Source: Candidatus Rifleibacteriota bacterium (GTDB lineage Bacteria > Riflebacteria > Ozemobacteria > Ozemobacterales > Ozemobacteraceae). Taken from it: DNA of 7,818 bases. Each line of letters opens with the position of its first letter. Position 1 is the first letter of the stretch. Position numbers and translations under genes: made by a program. A model generated the notes under the pieces. That model was not told where the DNA came from. It worked only from the letters and a program-made list of their open reading frames with translations, and did no database searches. The stretch spans positions 1 through 7,818 of the forward strand of contig JAFXRA010000193.1 of the NCBI GenBank assembly GCA_017526725.1, read 5' to 3'. This document shows positions 1 to 6,602 of this stretch, in pieces.

Positions 1-52
1 CATCAACTTTTAACCTATCAAAAAGGCGTTCTCTATCTATAAAGTTTGTCAT
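1..52 (-). CDS. Start of an unidentified fourth operon gene (partial, runs off left edge)
   Basis: An open frame begins with ATG at 52 and stays open to the window edge, reading MTNFIDRERLFDRLKVD. It starts only 4 nt after the stop codon of the FGE-like gene. An AAGAGG Shine-Dalgarno sequence lies at 60-65 (minus strand), inside the last codons of that gene, 7 nt from this ATG. The spacing and ribosome site argue for a real, probably translationally coupled gene of the same operon. Seventeen residues are too few to assign a family. Confidence 0.6.
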   Translation of the reverse strand, partial: MTNFIDRERLFDRLKVD

Positions 53-56
53 TAGA

Positions 57-1673
57 TTACCTCTTAGACTCTAATATTATTCTGAAACCAATTTCAGGGC
101 TTGAACTAAGCTTAGGATTCAAAGCATATCTTTTCGCTGCTCTTAATTTATTGCCAGGTATTTTGAAGCTTCCACCGCGACAAACCCTATATTGTCCAAG
201 CATAGGACCTGTCGGGTCTCTTTCCTCACTGCTAGGATACGGATAATACCAGGAACGGCACCACTCTGACACGTTGCCAAGCATATCACATATATGCCAC
301 TTGTTTTCTTTCCCTTCAATCACCATATGGGTTTGAGCAGGAGCATTATTTTCTGACATACTGTTGACAATACTTTTATCAGAACTTTGGATACCGGCTT
401 TGCAGGCATATTCCCATTGAGCCTCAGTAGGAAGATTGAACATATATTCCTTAGGTATTATTGAAGACATCTGCAAAGTCAGTTTACGGCAGAATTCTAC
501 TGCCATTTTATAAGAAACCTGCTCTACCGGTTTGTTGTCATTTTTATCATAAGAGGGATTATCGCCCATAATAACCTGATACAAACTTTGAGTCACAGGG
601 TATTTGCCGATAAAGAAAGGTTTTGAAATAACAACTCGGTGCAGAACCTCATCATTACAGTGTCCCTCTTCATCATTAGGAGAACCCATATTGAAATTAC
701 CAGGCAGGCAAAGAACCATTTCTATCGTGCCAAACTGTGGCAAATCAAGATTTTCATATTTTTTCATCTCAGCAAGTTTGTCAAAACCGCTGATAAATGA
801 ATCTGTTATTTTCGAATTCTTTATTTTAATGTGCTGTCTCATATCTGAATCAATTTTAGACCAGTTGTTGCAATAAACGAAAACTTCAGGTCTAGAATCA
901 ATAAGTTCTTTTAAATCTTCTCTCTCAAACTGGTCCCAAGAACAATTTTTGGCAAATTCTGCATATTTTTTTATTATTTTTACCCAGTCATGAGAATCAA
1001 AAGAACCTATTATTTCTGGTGTACAGCGATTATAATAGACATTATCAAAAATTATCAGATTAACCCAGACTCTTGCATTTAACCGATTTAAATAGGGATA
1101 AAAAGCTATAACAGAAGGAACGCTTTCTGAAATTTCTTCTACATGAACCTGGCTTAGTATTTCCCAATCAGAAAAACTCTTGGCCAATTCTGGTTTTGAA
1201 ATTAATATTTCTTTTATCTGACTCGATGTAAATTTTTTAAAGCCAAAATATTTAGCGAATAGAGGCTGAAAACAGATTAAATCAACCATCATCGGCGTAT
1301 CTGAAGATAGTTCTTCGTCTTCGGATATTAATCTGCCAAATTTACTGCAGATTTCTTCTGAATCAAACATTGCCAGATTATACTGAAGCAATTCTTTAAC
1401 AACAGAATTGCGTTCCTGTTTATTAGAATAATTGATTATTCGATCCAAAGCATCTGAATCATTTAATACAGCCGCTTTTTTATAGAGATTTAACGCAGTT
1501 CTATCATCTTTGTTGAAATTGAATTTATCGCCAGTTTCATATGCTTCAGCCAAAACCTTTATAGCCTCAATAGAGCCTTCTTCTGCTGCTTTTGCATATA
1601 ATCCAGCTGCTTCATCTTCATTTCCATCAATATAAGCCTGTGTAGCTTGTTCAAAAAGTTCTTCAGCCTTCAT
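57..1673 (-). CDS. Sel1-repeat / degenerate 24-aa repeat / FGE-sulfatase (SUMF1-like) domain protein
   Basis: This 538-residue soluble protein has no signal peptide or membrane segment. Residues about 5-78 look like two Sel1/TPR-type helical repeats (AAGLYAKAAEEGS, ALNLYKKAAVLND). Residues about 135-282 are six degenerate 24-27-residue repeats. Residues about 315-535 are a formylglycine-generating-enzyme/SUMF1 domain of C-type-lectin fold, with FNMGSP (327-332), VTQSLYQVIMGDNPS (360-374), LPTEAQWEYACKAG (414-427), DMLGNVSEWC (463-472), CRGGSF (498-503) and IGFRI (528-532). The copper-binding cysteine pair expected after the RGGSF motif in true FGEs is absent (KIPGNKLRAAKRYALNP), so formylglycine formation is unlikely. 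I infer a binding, scaffold or effector role. The gene lies 21 nt after the coiled-coil gene. Its start is the only ATG that fits, although AAGGA is rather far away (13 nt). The domain call is firm; the function is unknown. Confidence 0.88.
   Translation of the reverse strand: MKAEELFEQATQAYIDGNEDEAAGLYAKAAEEGSIEAIKVLAEAYETGDKFNFNKDDRTALNLYKKAAVLNDSDALDRIINYSNKQERNSVVKELLQYNLAMFDSEEICSKFGRLISEDEELSSDTPMMVDLICFQPLFAKYFGFKKFTSSQIKEILISKPELAKSFSDWEILSQVHVEEISESVPSVIAFYPYLNRLNARVWVNLIIFDNVYYNRCTPEIIGSFDSHDWVKIIKKYAEFAKNCSWDQFEREDLKELIDSRPEVFVYCNNWSKIDSDMRQHIKIKNSKITDSFISGFDKLAEMKKYENLDLPQFGTIEMVLCLPGNFNMGSPNDEEGHCNDEVLHRVVISKPFFIGKYPVTQSLYQVIMGDNPSYDKNDNKPVEQVSYKMAVEFCRKLTLQMSSIIPKEYMFNLPTEAQWEYACKAGIQSSDKSIVNSMSENNAPAQTHMVIEGKENKWHICDMLGNVSEWCRSWYYPYPSSEERDPTGPMLGQYRVCRGGSFKIPGNKLRAAKRYALNPKLSSSPEIGFRIILESKR
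828..1271 (-). repeat. Six degenerate 24-27-residue protein repeats inside the FGE-like gene
   Basis: Residues about 135-282 can be laid out as six units beginning near QPLFAKYF, KPELAKSF, VPSVIAFY, NVYYNRCT, YAEFAKNC and RPEVFVYC. Each continues with an aromatic residue or Trp about 3 residues later and ends in a hydrophobic helix such as VWVNLI, DWVKII or DLKELI. The approximate consensus is P-x-x-A-x-x-C-x-W-x-x-(9-11)-x-L-I. This resembles the tandem 'P-x-F-A-x-x-C-x-W' repeats I remember from large proteins of gut bacteria, here strongly decayed. That resemblance is from memory and the alignment was made by eye. Confidence 0.6.
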
Positions 1674-1694
1674 TTCAAACGGTAATTCCTTATT

Positions 1695-3293
1695 TTAATA
1701 TCTTTGTCTATCACGTTCCTGAACACGTTCTCTTAACCGTTCCTGCTGGCGTTCAGATTCTCTAGATGGAATAGGCATTCTTGATGTCTGCTGAGTATCT
1801 TCTAACCCTTCAGCCTTGCCCCAATTAGTAATTTCGAAGTTAAAGCCCGCTTCTCTCAAATTTTCACCAAGCTTTTTAACGGAATTATGGCAGCTATGAG
1901 CATCTTGTTTAGTTACTTCTTCTTCGTTGCCATCTTTGTCGTGTCTGAATATTTCCAGACCGATTTTACCTTCCAAGTCGATTCTCAGACGCATATCGCC
2001 TGTTGAAGCAGGATTCTGCGCATAAATTACCATTTCAGACAATTCAGCAGGAGAACCATCAGGAAGTTTATCATTGTAGTAAGCAACCGGCTTATCATAA
2101 TTCTGTTGTTTCAATGCCTTAACAATAGCTTTTCTTACAGCATCTCTTTCCTGGAATTTATGTTTATTTTGATTTGCTAATTCTATTAAATCTCTAAGAG
2201 CACTTACAGCGGCACTAATTTTACTATCCGGTGCAGCAAAAGCATTAGGCCTATTTCCCTTCTTTGACGCTTCGTTAATATCATCAGAAGCTTTAACAAG
2301 TTCGCCATAGTTTTTGTCCACTTCACTTGCTTTGCCTGACCATCTCTTTAATTCGGCTTTATCTACCGCATCAAATTCATTCATAGCTGCCTTAAGATGA
2401 TCTTTGGTATTAGTTTCAGCTTCTTCAAACTTATTCTTTAATTCTTTAACATTTTTAACGAATTCTTTCAAAGCATCAACGACACCTTTTCCTGTTTTTG
2501 TGCAGGTTTCGTAATCTTTATTGGTAAAAGCTTTATTAAAAGTATTTATCTGATTATTAATCTGATTTATAGCACCTGGCGCAAATCTTTCATAATCAAT
2601 ATTAGAAAGAGCTGCCAATCTCTGGTCTATTTCTTCTTTATAAGCTTTTGATTCATCTTGAGTTTTCTGCTTATTCTGGGCAATTACTTCTATTGCCTTA
2701 AGGCTTTCTTCTGCTGAATTACCATTTCTTGCTATATTTTTGAATTTACTGACAGCCTGTCTTCTTAGGTCAGCAGCCTGTTCTAACAGTTTAACAGCTT
2801 TTCGTTCTCTTGCAGTCAAATTAGTAACTTTTTCTCTAACAGCATTGGTTTCATGAACTTCTTGATCCAAAGCCAAATTAACCCAGCTTGTTGTATTGAT
2901 TTTATGCTGCGCTCTGGTATTAATTTCTTCAATTCTTCTTAAAAGTTTATTCTTTTCATCATCATTCTTGCTTCTTATACCAGCAGCTTCTTTTTCCAAA
3001 TCAGAAGCCTGTCTGTTTAATTCTTCAGCTTCATTAATTGCAGCATTTAAAGCAGCCTTCTGCTGGTTCAAGTCTTTTATTTCATCACCCGCAAATTGCA
3101 TAGCAGTCTGAGAAGGATTCTGTAAAGCAGCTATAGCATTCTGAGCATCTCTTTTAGCTTTTTCAGCTTCAGCATTGTTATTGATATTATGCAATCTCTG
3201 GCAGGATTCAGCACTGATTTTTTCATACCTGTCCAAGAATTCGCCTAAACGACTCATAGCAGCTTTTATTTGGCCTTCTTTCATTCCGCTCAT
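1695..3293 (-). CDS. Coiled-coil protein with C-terminal alpha/beta domain (unknown function)
   Basis: I do not recognise this 532-residue protein with certainty. Residues about 5-400 are almost entirely charged or Ala/Lys/Glu-rich helix with coiled-coil character (e.g. NQQKAALNAAINEAEELNRQ), with few Gly or Pro breaks and no signal peptide or membrane segment. Residues about 418-492 look like a compact domain: strands VIYAQNP, MRLRIDLEG, KIGLEIF, then SCHNSVKKLGENLREAG and a final strand FNFEITNW. The strand-turn-strand followed by 'G..SC + helix' recalls the small DUF2997 family found near Ycf46-type ATPases and DUF1257/Ycf35 proteins; this is a weak comparison from memory. The tail (about 508-532) is an Arg/Glu/Gln-rich stretch (ESERQQERLRERVQERDRQ). 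AAGGAG (3301-3306) lies 7 nt before the ATG at 3293, which fixes the start. The gene begins 15 nt after the radical SAM gene. Confidence 0.85.
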   Translation of the reverse strand: MSGMKEGQIKAAMSRLGEFLDRYEKISAESCQRLHNINNNAEAEKAKRDAQNAIAALQNPSQTAMQFAGDEIKDLNQQKAALNAAINEAEELNRQASDLEKEAAGIRSKNDDEKNKLLRRIEEINTRAQHKINTTSWVNLALDQEVHETNAVREKVTNLTARERKAVKLLEQAADLRRQAVSKFKNIARNGNSAEESLKAIEVIAQNKQKTQDESKAYKEEIDQRLAALSNIDYERFAPGAINQINNQINTFNKAFTNKDYETCTKTGKGVVDALKEFVKNVKELKNKFEEAETNTKDHLKAAMNEFDAVDKAELKRWSGKASEVDKNYGELVKASDDINEASKKGNRPNAFAAPDSKISAAVSALRDLIELANQNKHKFQERDAVRKAIVKALKQQNYDKPVAYYNDKLPDGSPAELSEMVIYAQNPASTGDMRLRIDLEGKIGLEIFRHDKDGNEEEVTKQDAHSCHNSVKKLGENLREAGFNFEITNWGKAEGLEDTQQTSRMPIPSRESERQQERLRERVQERDRQRY

Positions 3294-3308
3294 AGCAAAA
3301 CTCCTTAA

Positions 3309-3923
3309 TTATTTTAAATCATAGCCTTCTTCAGCTAAATCGCTAGTCAGCTTTTCTATAAAACCTCTTTTTGGAATACCGTTAATAGTAATCACATTAT
3401 CTAGTGTAATACCTACCTCAACATTTCTACAATCATTTTTATAAAAAGATTCTTTTATGGGTTTATATCTTTCTGACAAGAAGTGAATAACCTGATTTGA
3501 AGAGCCTCTTAAGCCAGCATCGTCATTCAAATCCTTTTTATAGGTGCCATCAATCAAGACATCAATAAAAGGTAGCACTATTTTTAGTTCGCTTTGCACA
3601 ATCTCATCATAAGTAAAACCAGTAAAAAGTATAACAGAAAGCTTTCTTGAATCTGATTTAACCTTTTTCAAAAAAACAATTAAATCATCAATATTCTGTT
3701 CTAATGGCTCACCGCCTGAAATTGATAATCCTTCAATGTTATTGCAGTTTTTAACCCATTCATAGAGGTCTTCAGGGGTACATTCTGCAAAAATTTCTGA
3801 ATGATTCATTGATTTGGCTATACAGCCGTCACAATTTCTAGAACAACCATAAAACCAGATTACTGCACGGTCACCTGGGCCCAAAACCTTACAACATTCT
3901 GTTTTTCGAGCGATTTTTAACAT
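3309..3923 (-). CDS. NrdG-like radical SAM / 4Fe-4S single-cluster activase-type protein
   Basis: This 204-residue protein belongs to the anaerobic-RNR-activase (NrdG) branch of radical SAM enzymes. A CX3CX2C cluster motif is present (C27, C31, C34 in YGCSRNCDGC), followed by the SAM-binding SGGEP (69-73), TGFTYDEI (101-108), DVLIDGTY (121-128) and the family signature LRGSSNQ (138-144). Family members bind one 4Fe-4S cluster and cleave SAM to generate a radical, usually on a glycyl-radical partner. No NrdD or other glycyl-radical enzyme is in the window, so its substrate is probably not a reductase; it may act on, or with, the co-transcribed proteins. The C-terminus (about 165-204: VEVGITLDNVITINGIPKRG) extends past the core and may be a partner-binding part. 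ATG at 3923 is preferred over TTG at 3926 because GAGG at 3932-3935 lies 8 nt upstream. It is the first gene of the left operon. Confidence 0.88.
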   Translation of the reverse strand: MLKIARKTECCKVLGPGDRAVIWFYGCSRNCDGCIAKSMNHSEIFAECTPEDLYEWVKNCNNIEGLSISGGEPLEQNIDDLIVFLKKVKSDSRKLSVILFTGFTYDEIVQSELKIVLPFIDVLIDGTYKKDLNDDAGLRGSSNQVIHFLSERYKPIKESFYKNDCRNVEVGITLDNVITINGIPKRGFIEKLTSDLAEEGYDLK

Positions 3924-3931
3924 CAATTATA

Positions 3932-3935
3932 CCTC
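3932..3935 (-). promoter_or_regulatory. Ribosome binding site of the radical SAM gene
   Basis: GAGG (minus strand) is 8 nt from ATG at 3923 and 5 nt from an overlapping TTG. It lies just outside the foldback element, so insertion of that element left translation initiation intact. A perfect TATAAT at 3926-3931 overlaps this area but is too close to the start codon to be the promoter. Confidence 0.6.
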
Positions 3936-3949
3936 AAACCCAAAGAGGT

Positions 3950-4162
3950 GGTGACTAAACTATAGAAAACTATCTTTAGCGATTACGTATTGTAATTGGT
4001 TTTTATTGTAGTTAGTAATTATTGTAGTTATTGTTATTAGAATGCTAGCAAAGTATCGATTATTTTTAGACAATCGTTTGCATTCTAGCCTTCGATTAAA
4101 CAATAAAAACAACAAAAACTAAAAACCAACTACAAACGGAAGTCAACTATAGTTAGGTCACC
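3950..4162. mobile_element. Foldback / MITE-like palindromic element with terminal inverted repeats
   Basis: The ends GGTGACTAAACTATAG (3950-3965) and CTATAGTTAGGTCACC (4147-4162) are inverted copies matching at 14 of 16 positions. Inside, TGTAATTGGTTTTTATT (3991-4007) pairs with ACTAAAAACCAACTACA (4118-4134) at 15 of 17 positions. At the centre TAGAATGC (4038-4045) pairs perfectly with GCATTCTA (4080-4087), and CGATT (4057-4061) with AATCG (4072-4076). A 10-bp direct repeat ATTGTAGTTA occurs at 4005 and 4021. Nested arms at matching distances indicate one decayed palindromic unit of about 213 bp rather than chance hairpins. It has no coding capacity. I could not define a target-site duplication. 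A long hairpin RNA or a regulatory palindrome is the alternative. Confidence 0.6.
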
Positions 4163-4167
4163 CTTTC

Positions 4168-4201
4168 GGTTCCTACGGAACCACTTCCCCTCAAGGGGAA
4201 G
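4168..4201. repeat. Double-hairpin intergenic repeat (REP/MITE-like)
   Basis: Two adjacent perfect inverted repeats are visible. GGTTCC-TAC-GGAACC (4168-4182) has 6-bp arms. CTTCCCCT-CA-AGGGGAAG (4184-4201) has 8-bp arms around a 2-nt centre (7 bp with a TCAA loop). Their head-to-tail arrangement looks like a dispersed palindromic repeat unit of the type common in gut-bacterial genomes. Neither arm is followed by a T-run on the minus strand, so factor-independent termination of glgX is not well supported. Confidence 0.65.
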
Positions 4202-4262
4202 CTTTAGAATTATTCCTTCTACAATAATTTAATATTACTACCTTCCAATGTGGGAAAAAAAT

Positions 4263-6488
4263 TCAAGAATTTTGGTTTTCTTGAGGTTCCTTAACCTGTT
4301 CTTCCTGCGATTCTTTATTCTGCTCTTCTTGAGATTCCTTTATCTGCTGAACCAAATGATTAATTTTTGTCATTCTTTCAAGAAATCTGTGATTACACTT
4401 AAACAACTTCAAAGAACGAGACTTAACCATCGTTTTTCCGCCAGAATAAACGATTTCTTCAGATTTTTTCGGGGAAACAGTATCAACAAGGCATTCCCAA
4501 TCAGCATTACACTGAGGCAAAACAAATTCAATATCATGTGAAGACGAATTCAAAATCAGCATAAGATTATCATCTTTTATCTGATCGCCTTCTTCATCAA
4601 TATCATCAATGCCTGTTCCGGAAAGGAACATAGCCAGAGCCTTGCCATGAGGGTTATTCCAATCTTCGTCGCTCATTTCTTGGCCATCTGGTCTGAACCA
4701 GATAATATCACGAATATTAGAACCTCTTATCATACGCCCCTGGAAGAATTTTCTTCTATGCAAAGCCGGGTGCTCACGTCTTATGTTGATAACTTCACTG
4801 GTAAAATCAATCATAGCCTTTGCTTCTTCGCTAAGATTCCAGTCATACCAGCTTATTTCGTTATCCTGACAATAAGCATTATTATTGCCTCTCTGAGTTC
4901 TCATCAATTCATCGCCACCGCATATCATTGGCGTGCCCTGCGAGAACAGCAGTGTAGACATCAAATTACGCATTTGTCGTGCCCTTAGTTCATTTATATA
5001 CGCATCATCGGTTTCGCCTTCAACGCCATGATTCCAAGAACGATTGTCAGAGTGACCATCACGGTTCCCTTCCATATTATTATGGTTATGTTTTTCGTTG
5101 TAGGAAACTAAATCTCTAAGAGTAAAACCGTCGTGTGCAGTAATAAAGTTCACGCTCAAATAAGGTTTTCTGCCGTCTAGTTCGTATAAATCGCTACTGC
5201 CCGTCAAGCGGTAGCCCATTTCTCCGACTGTACCGCCGTCACCTTTCCAGAATGAGCGCATTATATCACGGAATTTGGCGTTCCATTCAGCCCATAAAAC
5301 AGGAAAATTGCCGACCTGGTAGCCGCCTTCACCAACGTCCCAAGGTTCAGCAATCAACTTAACCTGGCTTATTACAGGGTCTTGATGGATAATTGTAAAG
5401 AAACTGGAAAGCTGGTTCCAATAATGCATTTCCCGGGCAAGAGTTGAACAGAGGTCGAAACGGAAGCCATCTACGTGCAGTTCATTAACCCAATAACGCA
5501 AAGAATCCATTATAAGATGCAATGTCTGGGGGCACACTACATTTATTGTATTGCCTGTTCCTGTATAATCTTTATAAAAACGTTTGTTGTCAGGCTGCAA
5601 TCTATAATAGTTTATGTTATCGATGCCCTTATAGCACATAGTCGGGCCTTGATGATTGCCTTCGCAGGTATGGTTGTACACAACATCCAAAATAACTTCA
5701 AAGCCTTCCTGATGAAGCTTTTTAACCATTTCTTTAAATTCTCTTACGGGACCGCCTATGCTTTTATCGGAACTGTAGCGGATTTCAGGAACAAAATAAG
5801 AAAGAGTGCTGTAACCCCAATAGTTCTTTAAGCCCTTTTCATATAGGAAGGGGTCGTCGATGTGTTGATGAACAGGCAAAAGTTCTATTGTAGTAACGCC
5901 TAGTTTCTTTAAATGAGCAATAATTGGCTCGGAAGCAAGACCGGCATAGGTGCCCCTCAGTTCTTCAGGCACTTCAGGATGAAGTTTGCTTATTCCCTTA
6001 ACATGTGCTTCATATATTACACAGCGGTTAAAAGGATATCTAGGCTTAACATCACCGCTCCAGTCAAAGTTATCTTCCATAACAATAGAAAAGGGAGTGC
6101 CGCTAGCGTAGTCCACACTCACATCTAAGTCTTTATTAGGACTAAAATTATTATATGCAAACAAACCTTCTTCGTGATTTTCTGTACCGCTCAGAGCCTT
6201 AGCATAAGGGTCCATCAGCAAAACACGCGGATTAAAACGCAAGCCCAATTCCGGTCTGTATTGTCCGTGCACTCTATACCCATAGAACTGGCCAGGTTTT
6301 ATACCATCCACATAAACATGCCAAACGAAAGCGGTTCTGTTGCGCAAAGGGATCTGAGTTTCGTTTAATTCTTCGTCAAAAAGACAAAGTTCTACACCTT
6401 CAGCATGTTCGGAATAAAGAGCAAAGTTTACGCCTTTGCCGTCGTATGTTGCGCCAAGAGGGTAAGGGTGACCACGTTTTATTTTCAT
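4263..6488 (-). CDS. glgX: Glycogen debranching enzyme GlgX (isoamylase-type GH13)
   Basis: This 741-residue enzyme hydrolyses alpha-1,6 branches of glycogen or limit dextrin in the cytoplasm. Positions below count from the upstream ATG at 6497 (744 residues). The N-terminal CBM48-like domain (about 8-100: [20 protein letters not shown]) is followed by the GH13 barrel. Conserved region I is DVVYNHT (271-277). The nucleophile is D348 in VDGFRFD, the acid/base is E384 in LIAEPWD, and the third acid is D456 in [15 protein letters not shown] (521-530) and the C-terminal beta-sandwich are also present. The enzyme appears intact. Family members are usually about 650-710 residues; the extra length is a Glu/Gln/Lys tail of three 8-residue repeats. 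I chose ATG at 6488 over 6497 because AAAAGGA directly abuts the upstream ATG but is 9 nt from 6488. No other glycogen gene is in the window. Confidence 0.95.
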   Translation of the reverse strand: MKIKRGHPYPLGATYDGKGVNFALYSEHAEGVELCLFDEELNETQIPLRNRTAFVWHVYVDGIKPGQFYGYRVHGQYRPELGLRFNPRVLLMDPYAKALSGTENHEEGLFAYNNFSPNKDLDVSVDYASGTPFSIVMEDNFDWSGDVKPRYPFNRCVIYEAHVKGISKLHPEVPEELRGTYAGLASEPIIAHLKKLGVTTIELLPVHQHIDDPFLYEKGLKNYWGYSTLSYFVPEIRYSSDKSIGGPVREFKEMVKKLHQEGFEVILDVVYNHTCEGNHQGPTMCYKGIDNINYYRLQPDNKRFYKDYTGTGNTINVVCPQTLHLIMDSLRYWVNELHVDGFRFDLCSTLAREMHYWNQLSSFFTIIHQDPVISQVKLIAEPWDVGEGGYQVGNFPVLWAEWNAKFRDIMRSFWKGDGGTVGEMGYRLTGSSDLYELDGRKPYLSVNFITAHDGFTLRDLVSYNEKHNHNNMEGNRDGHSDNRSWNHGVEGETDDAYINELRARQMRNLMSTLLFSQGTPMICGGDELMRTQRGNNNAYCQDNEISWYDWNLSEEAKAMIDFTSEVINIRREHPALHRRKFFQGRMIRGSNIRDIIWFRPDGQEMSDEDWNNPHGKALAMFLSGTGIDDIDEEGDQIKDDNLMLILNSSSHDIEFVLPQCNADWECLVDTVSPKKSEEIVYSGGKTMVKSRSLKLFKCNHRFLERMTKINHLVQQIKESQEEQNKESQEEQVKEPQENQNS
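4269..4340 (-). repeat. Three 24-bp repeats encoding the GlgX C-terminal tail
   Basis: The last residues of GlgX read [24 protein letters not shown], then S and stop. Three in-frame 24-bp units encode a hydrophilic, presumably disordered tail beyond the catalytic fold. The third unit is the most diverged. Unit number could vary between strains by slippage. Confidence 0.85.
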
Positions 6489-6497
6489 TTGTTTCAT

Positions 6498-6504
6498 TCC
6501 TTTT
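6498..6504 (-). promoter_or_regulatory. Ribosome binding site that decides the glgX start
   Basis: AAAAGGA on the minus strand has no spacer to ATG at 6497 but a usual 9-nt spacer to ATG at 6488. It therefore supports the second ATG (protein beginning [12 protein letters not shown]). Confidence 0.65.
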
Positions 6505-6516
6505 CTATTTTTTTAG

Positions 6517-6551
6517 ATATAAGATTTAAGATATAAGATATAAGATTGAAG
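6517..6551. repeat. 7-bp tandem repeat, ATATAAG type, 5 units
   Basis: On the plus strand five 7-bp units follow without gaps: ATATAAG, ATTTAAG, ATATAAG, ATATAAG, ATTGAAG. They lie about 20 bp upstream of the glgX ribosome site, in the untranslated leader or promoter region of glgX. Their complement CTTATAT recurs at 6571 and 6591, so a transcript from here could fold. A 10-nt TATA-rich tract like this may also offer -10-like boxes, but I could not single one out. Confidence 0.8.
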
Positions 6552-6570
6552 TAGCAAGTATTTCTTTAAA

Positions 6571-6602
6571 CTTATATCTCAAGTTATGGTCTTATATCTC
6601 AA
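6571..6602. repeat. 12-bp direct repeat CTTATATCTCAA, two copies
   Basis: CTTATATCTCAA occurs at 6571-6582 and again at 6591-6602, 20 bp apart. Its first half is the inverse of the neighbouring ATATAAG heptamers and its second half matches the TTCTCAA heptamers that follow. It looks like the junction of the two repeat families. Confidence 0.75.

Larger units (their letters stand above)
1..3923 (-). other. Putative operon: radical SAM - coiled coil - Sel1/FGE-like - unknown
   Basis: Four minus-strand genes follow each other with gaps of 15, 21 and 4 nt. Good Shine-Dalgarno sequences precede three of them, and there is no hairpin with a T-run between them. The block is preceded by a 339-bp gene-free spacer. 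Co-transcription is inferred from spacing. The promoter must lie in or beyond the repeat-rich spacer, but I could not find a convincing -35/-10 pair. Confidence 0.7.
3924..4262. other. Gene-free, repeat-rich spacer between glgX and the radical SAM operon
   Basis: No credible coding frame lies in this 339-bp stretch. From left to right it contains the ribosome site of the radical SAM gene, a small ACCTC/GAGGT inverted pair (3931-3949), a foldback element (3950-4162), a double hairpin (4168-4201) and an AT-rich remainder (about 4202-4262) with no feature I can name. No hairpin here is followed by a T-run on the minus strand, so I see no classical terminator for glgX. Confidence 0.7.

Noticed and set aside
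57..210. The FGE/C-type-lectin fold at the 3' end as a variable region of a diversity-generating retroelement
   Set aside because: This fold is a classical DGR target, but no reverse transcriptase, Avd gene or template repeat is visible, and I saw no near-copy of the gene's 3' end in the window. The last bases before the stop also lack a G/C-rich initiation-like stretch. The next gene is cut off, so a search of the left flank for an RT would settle it.
46..876. Plus-strand open frames of 66 and 90 codons opposite the FGE-like gene
   Set aside because: They are antisense to conserved FGE motifs, with composition expected from a complementary frame.
3926..3931. Perfect TATAAT (minus strand) as the operon promoter -10 box
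   Set aside because: It lies 2 nt from the chosen ATG and overlaps the ribosome-site spacer. No TTGACA-like box is found 16-18 bp upstream. Transcription from it would start inside the gene.
4184..4201. Strong GC hairpin as a factor-independent terminator of glgX
   Set aside because: On the minus strand the stem is followed by GTGGTTCC rather than a T-run. A repeat-type hairpin explains it better.
4647..5831. Plus-strand open frames of about 113 and 118 codons within glgX
   Set aside because: They are antisense to a fully conserved GH13 enzyme, contain no recognisable domain and have no supported ribosome site.
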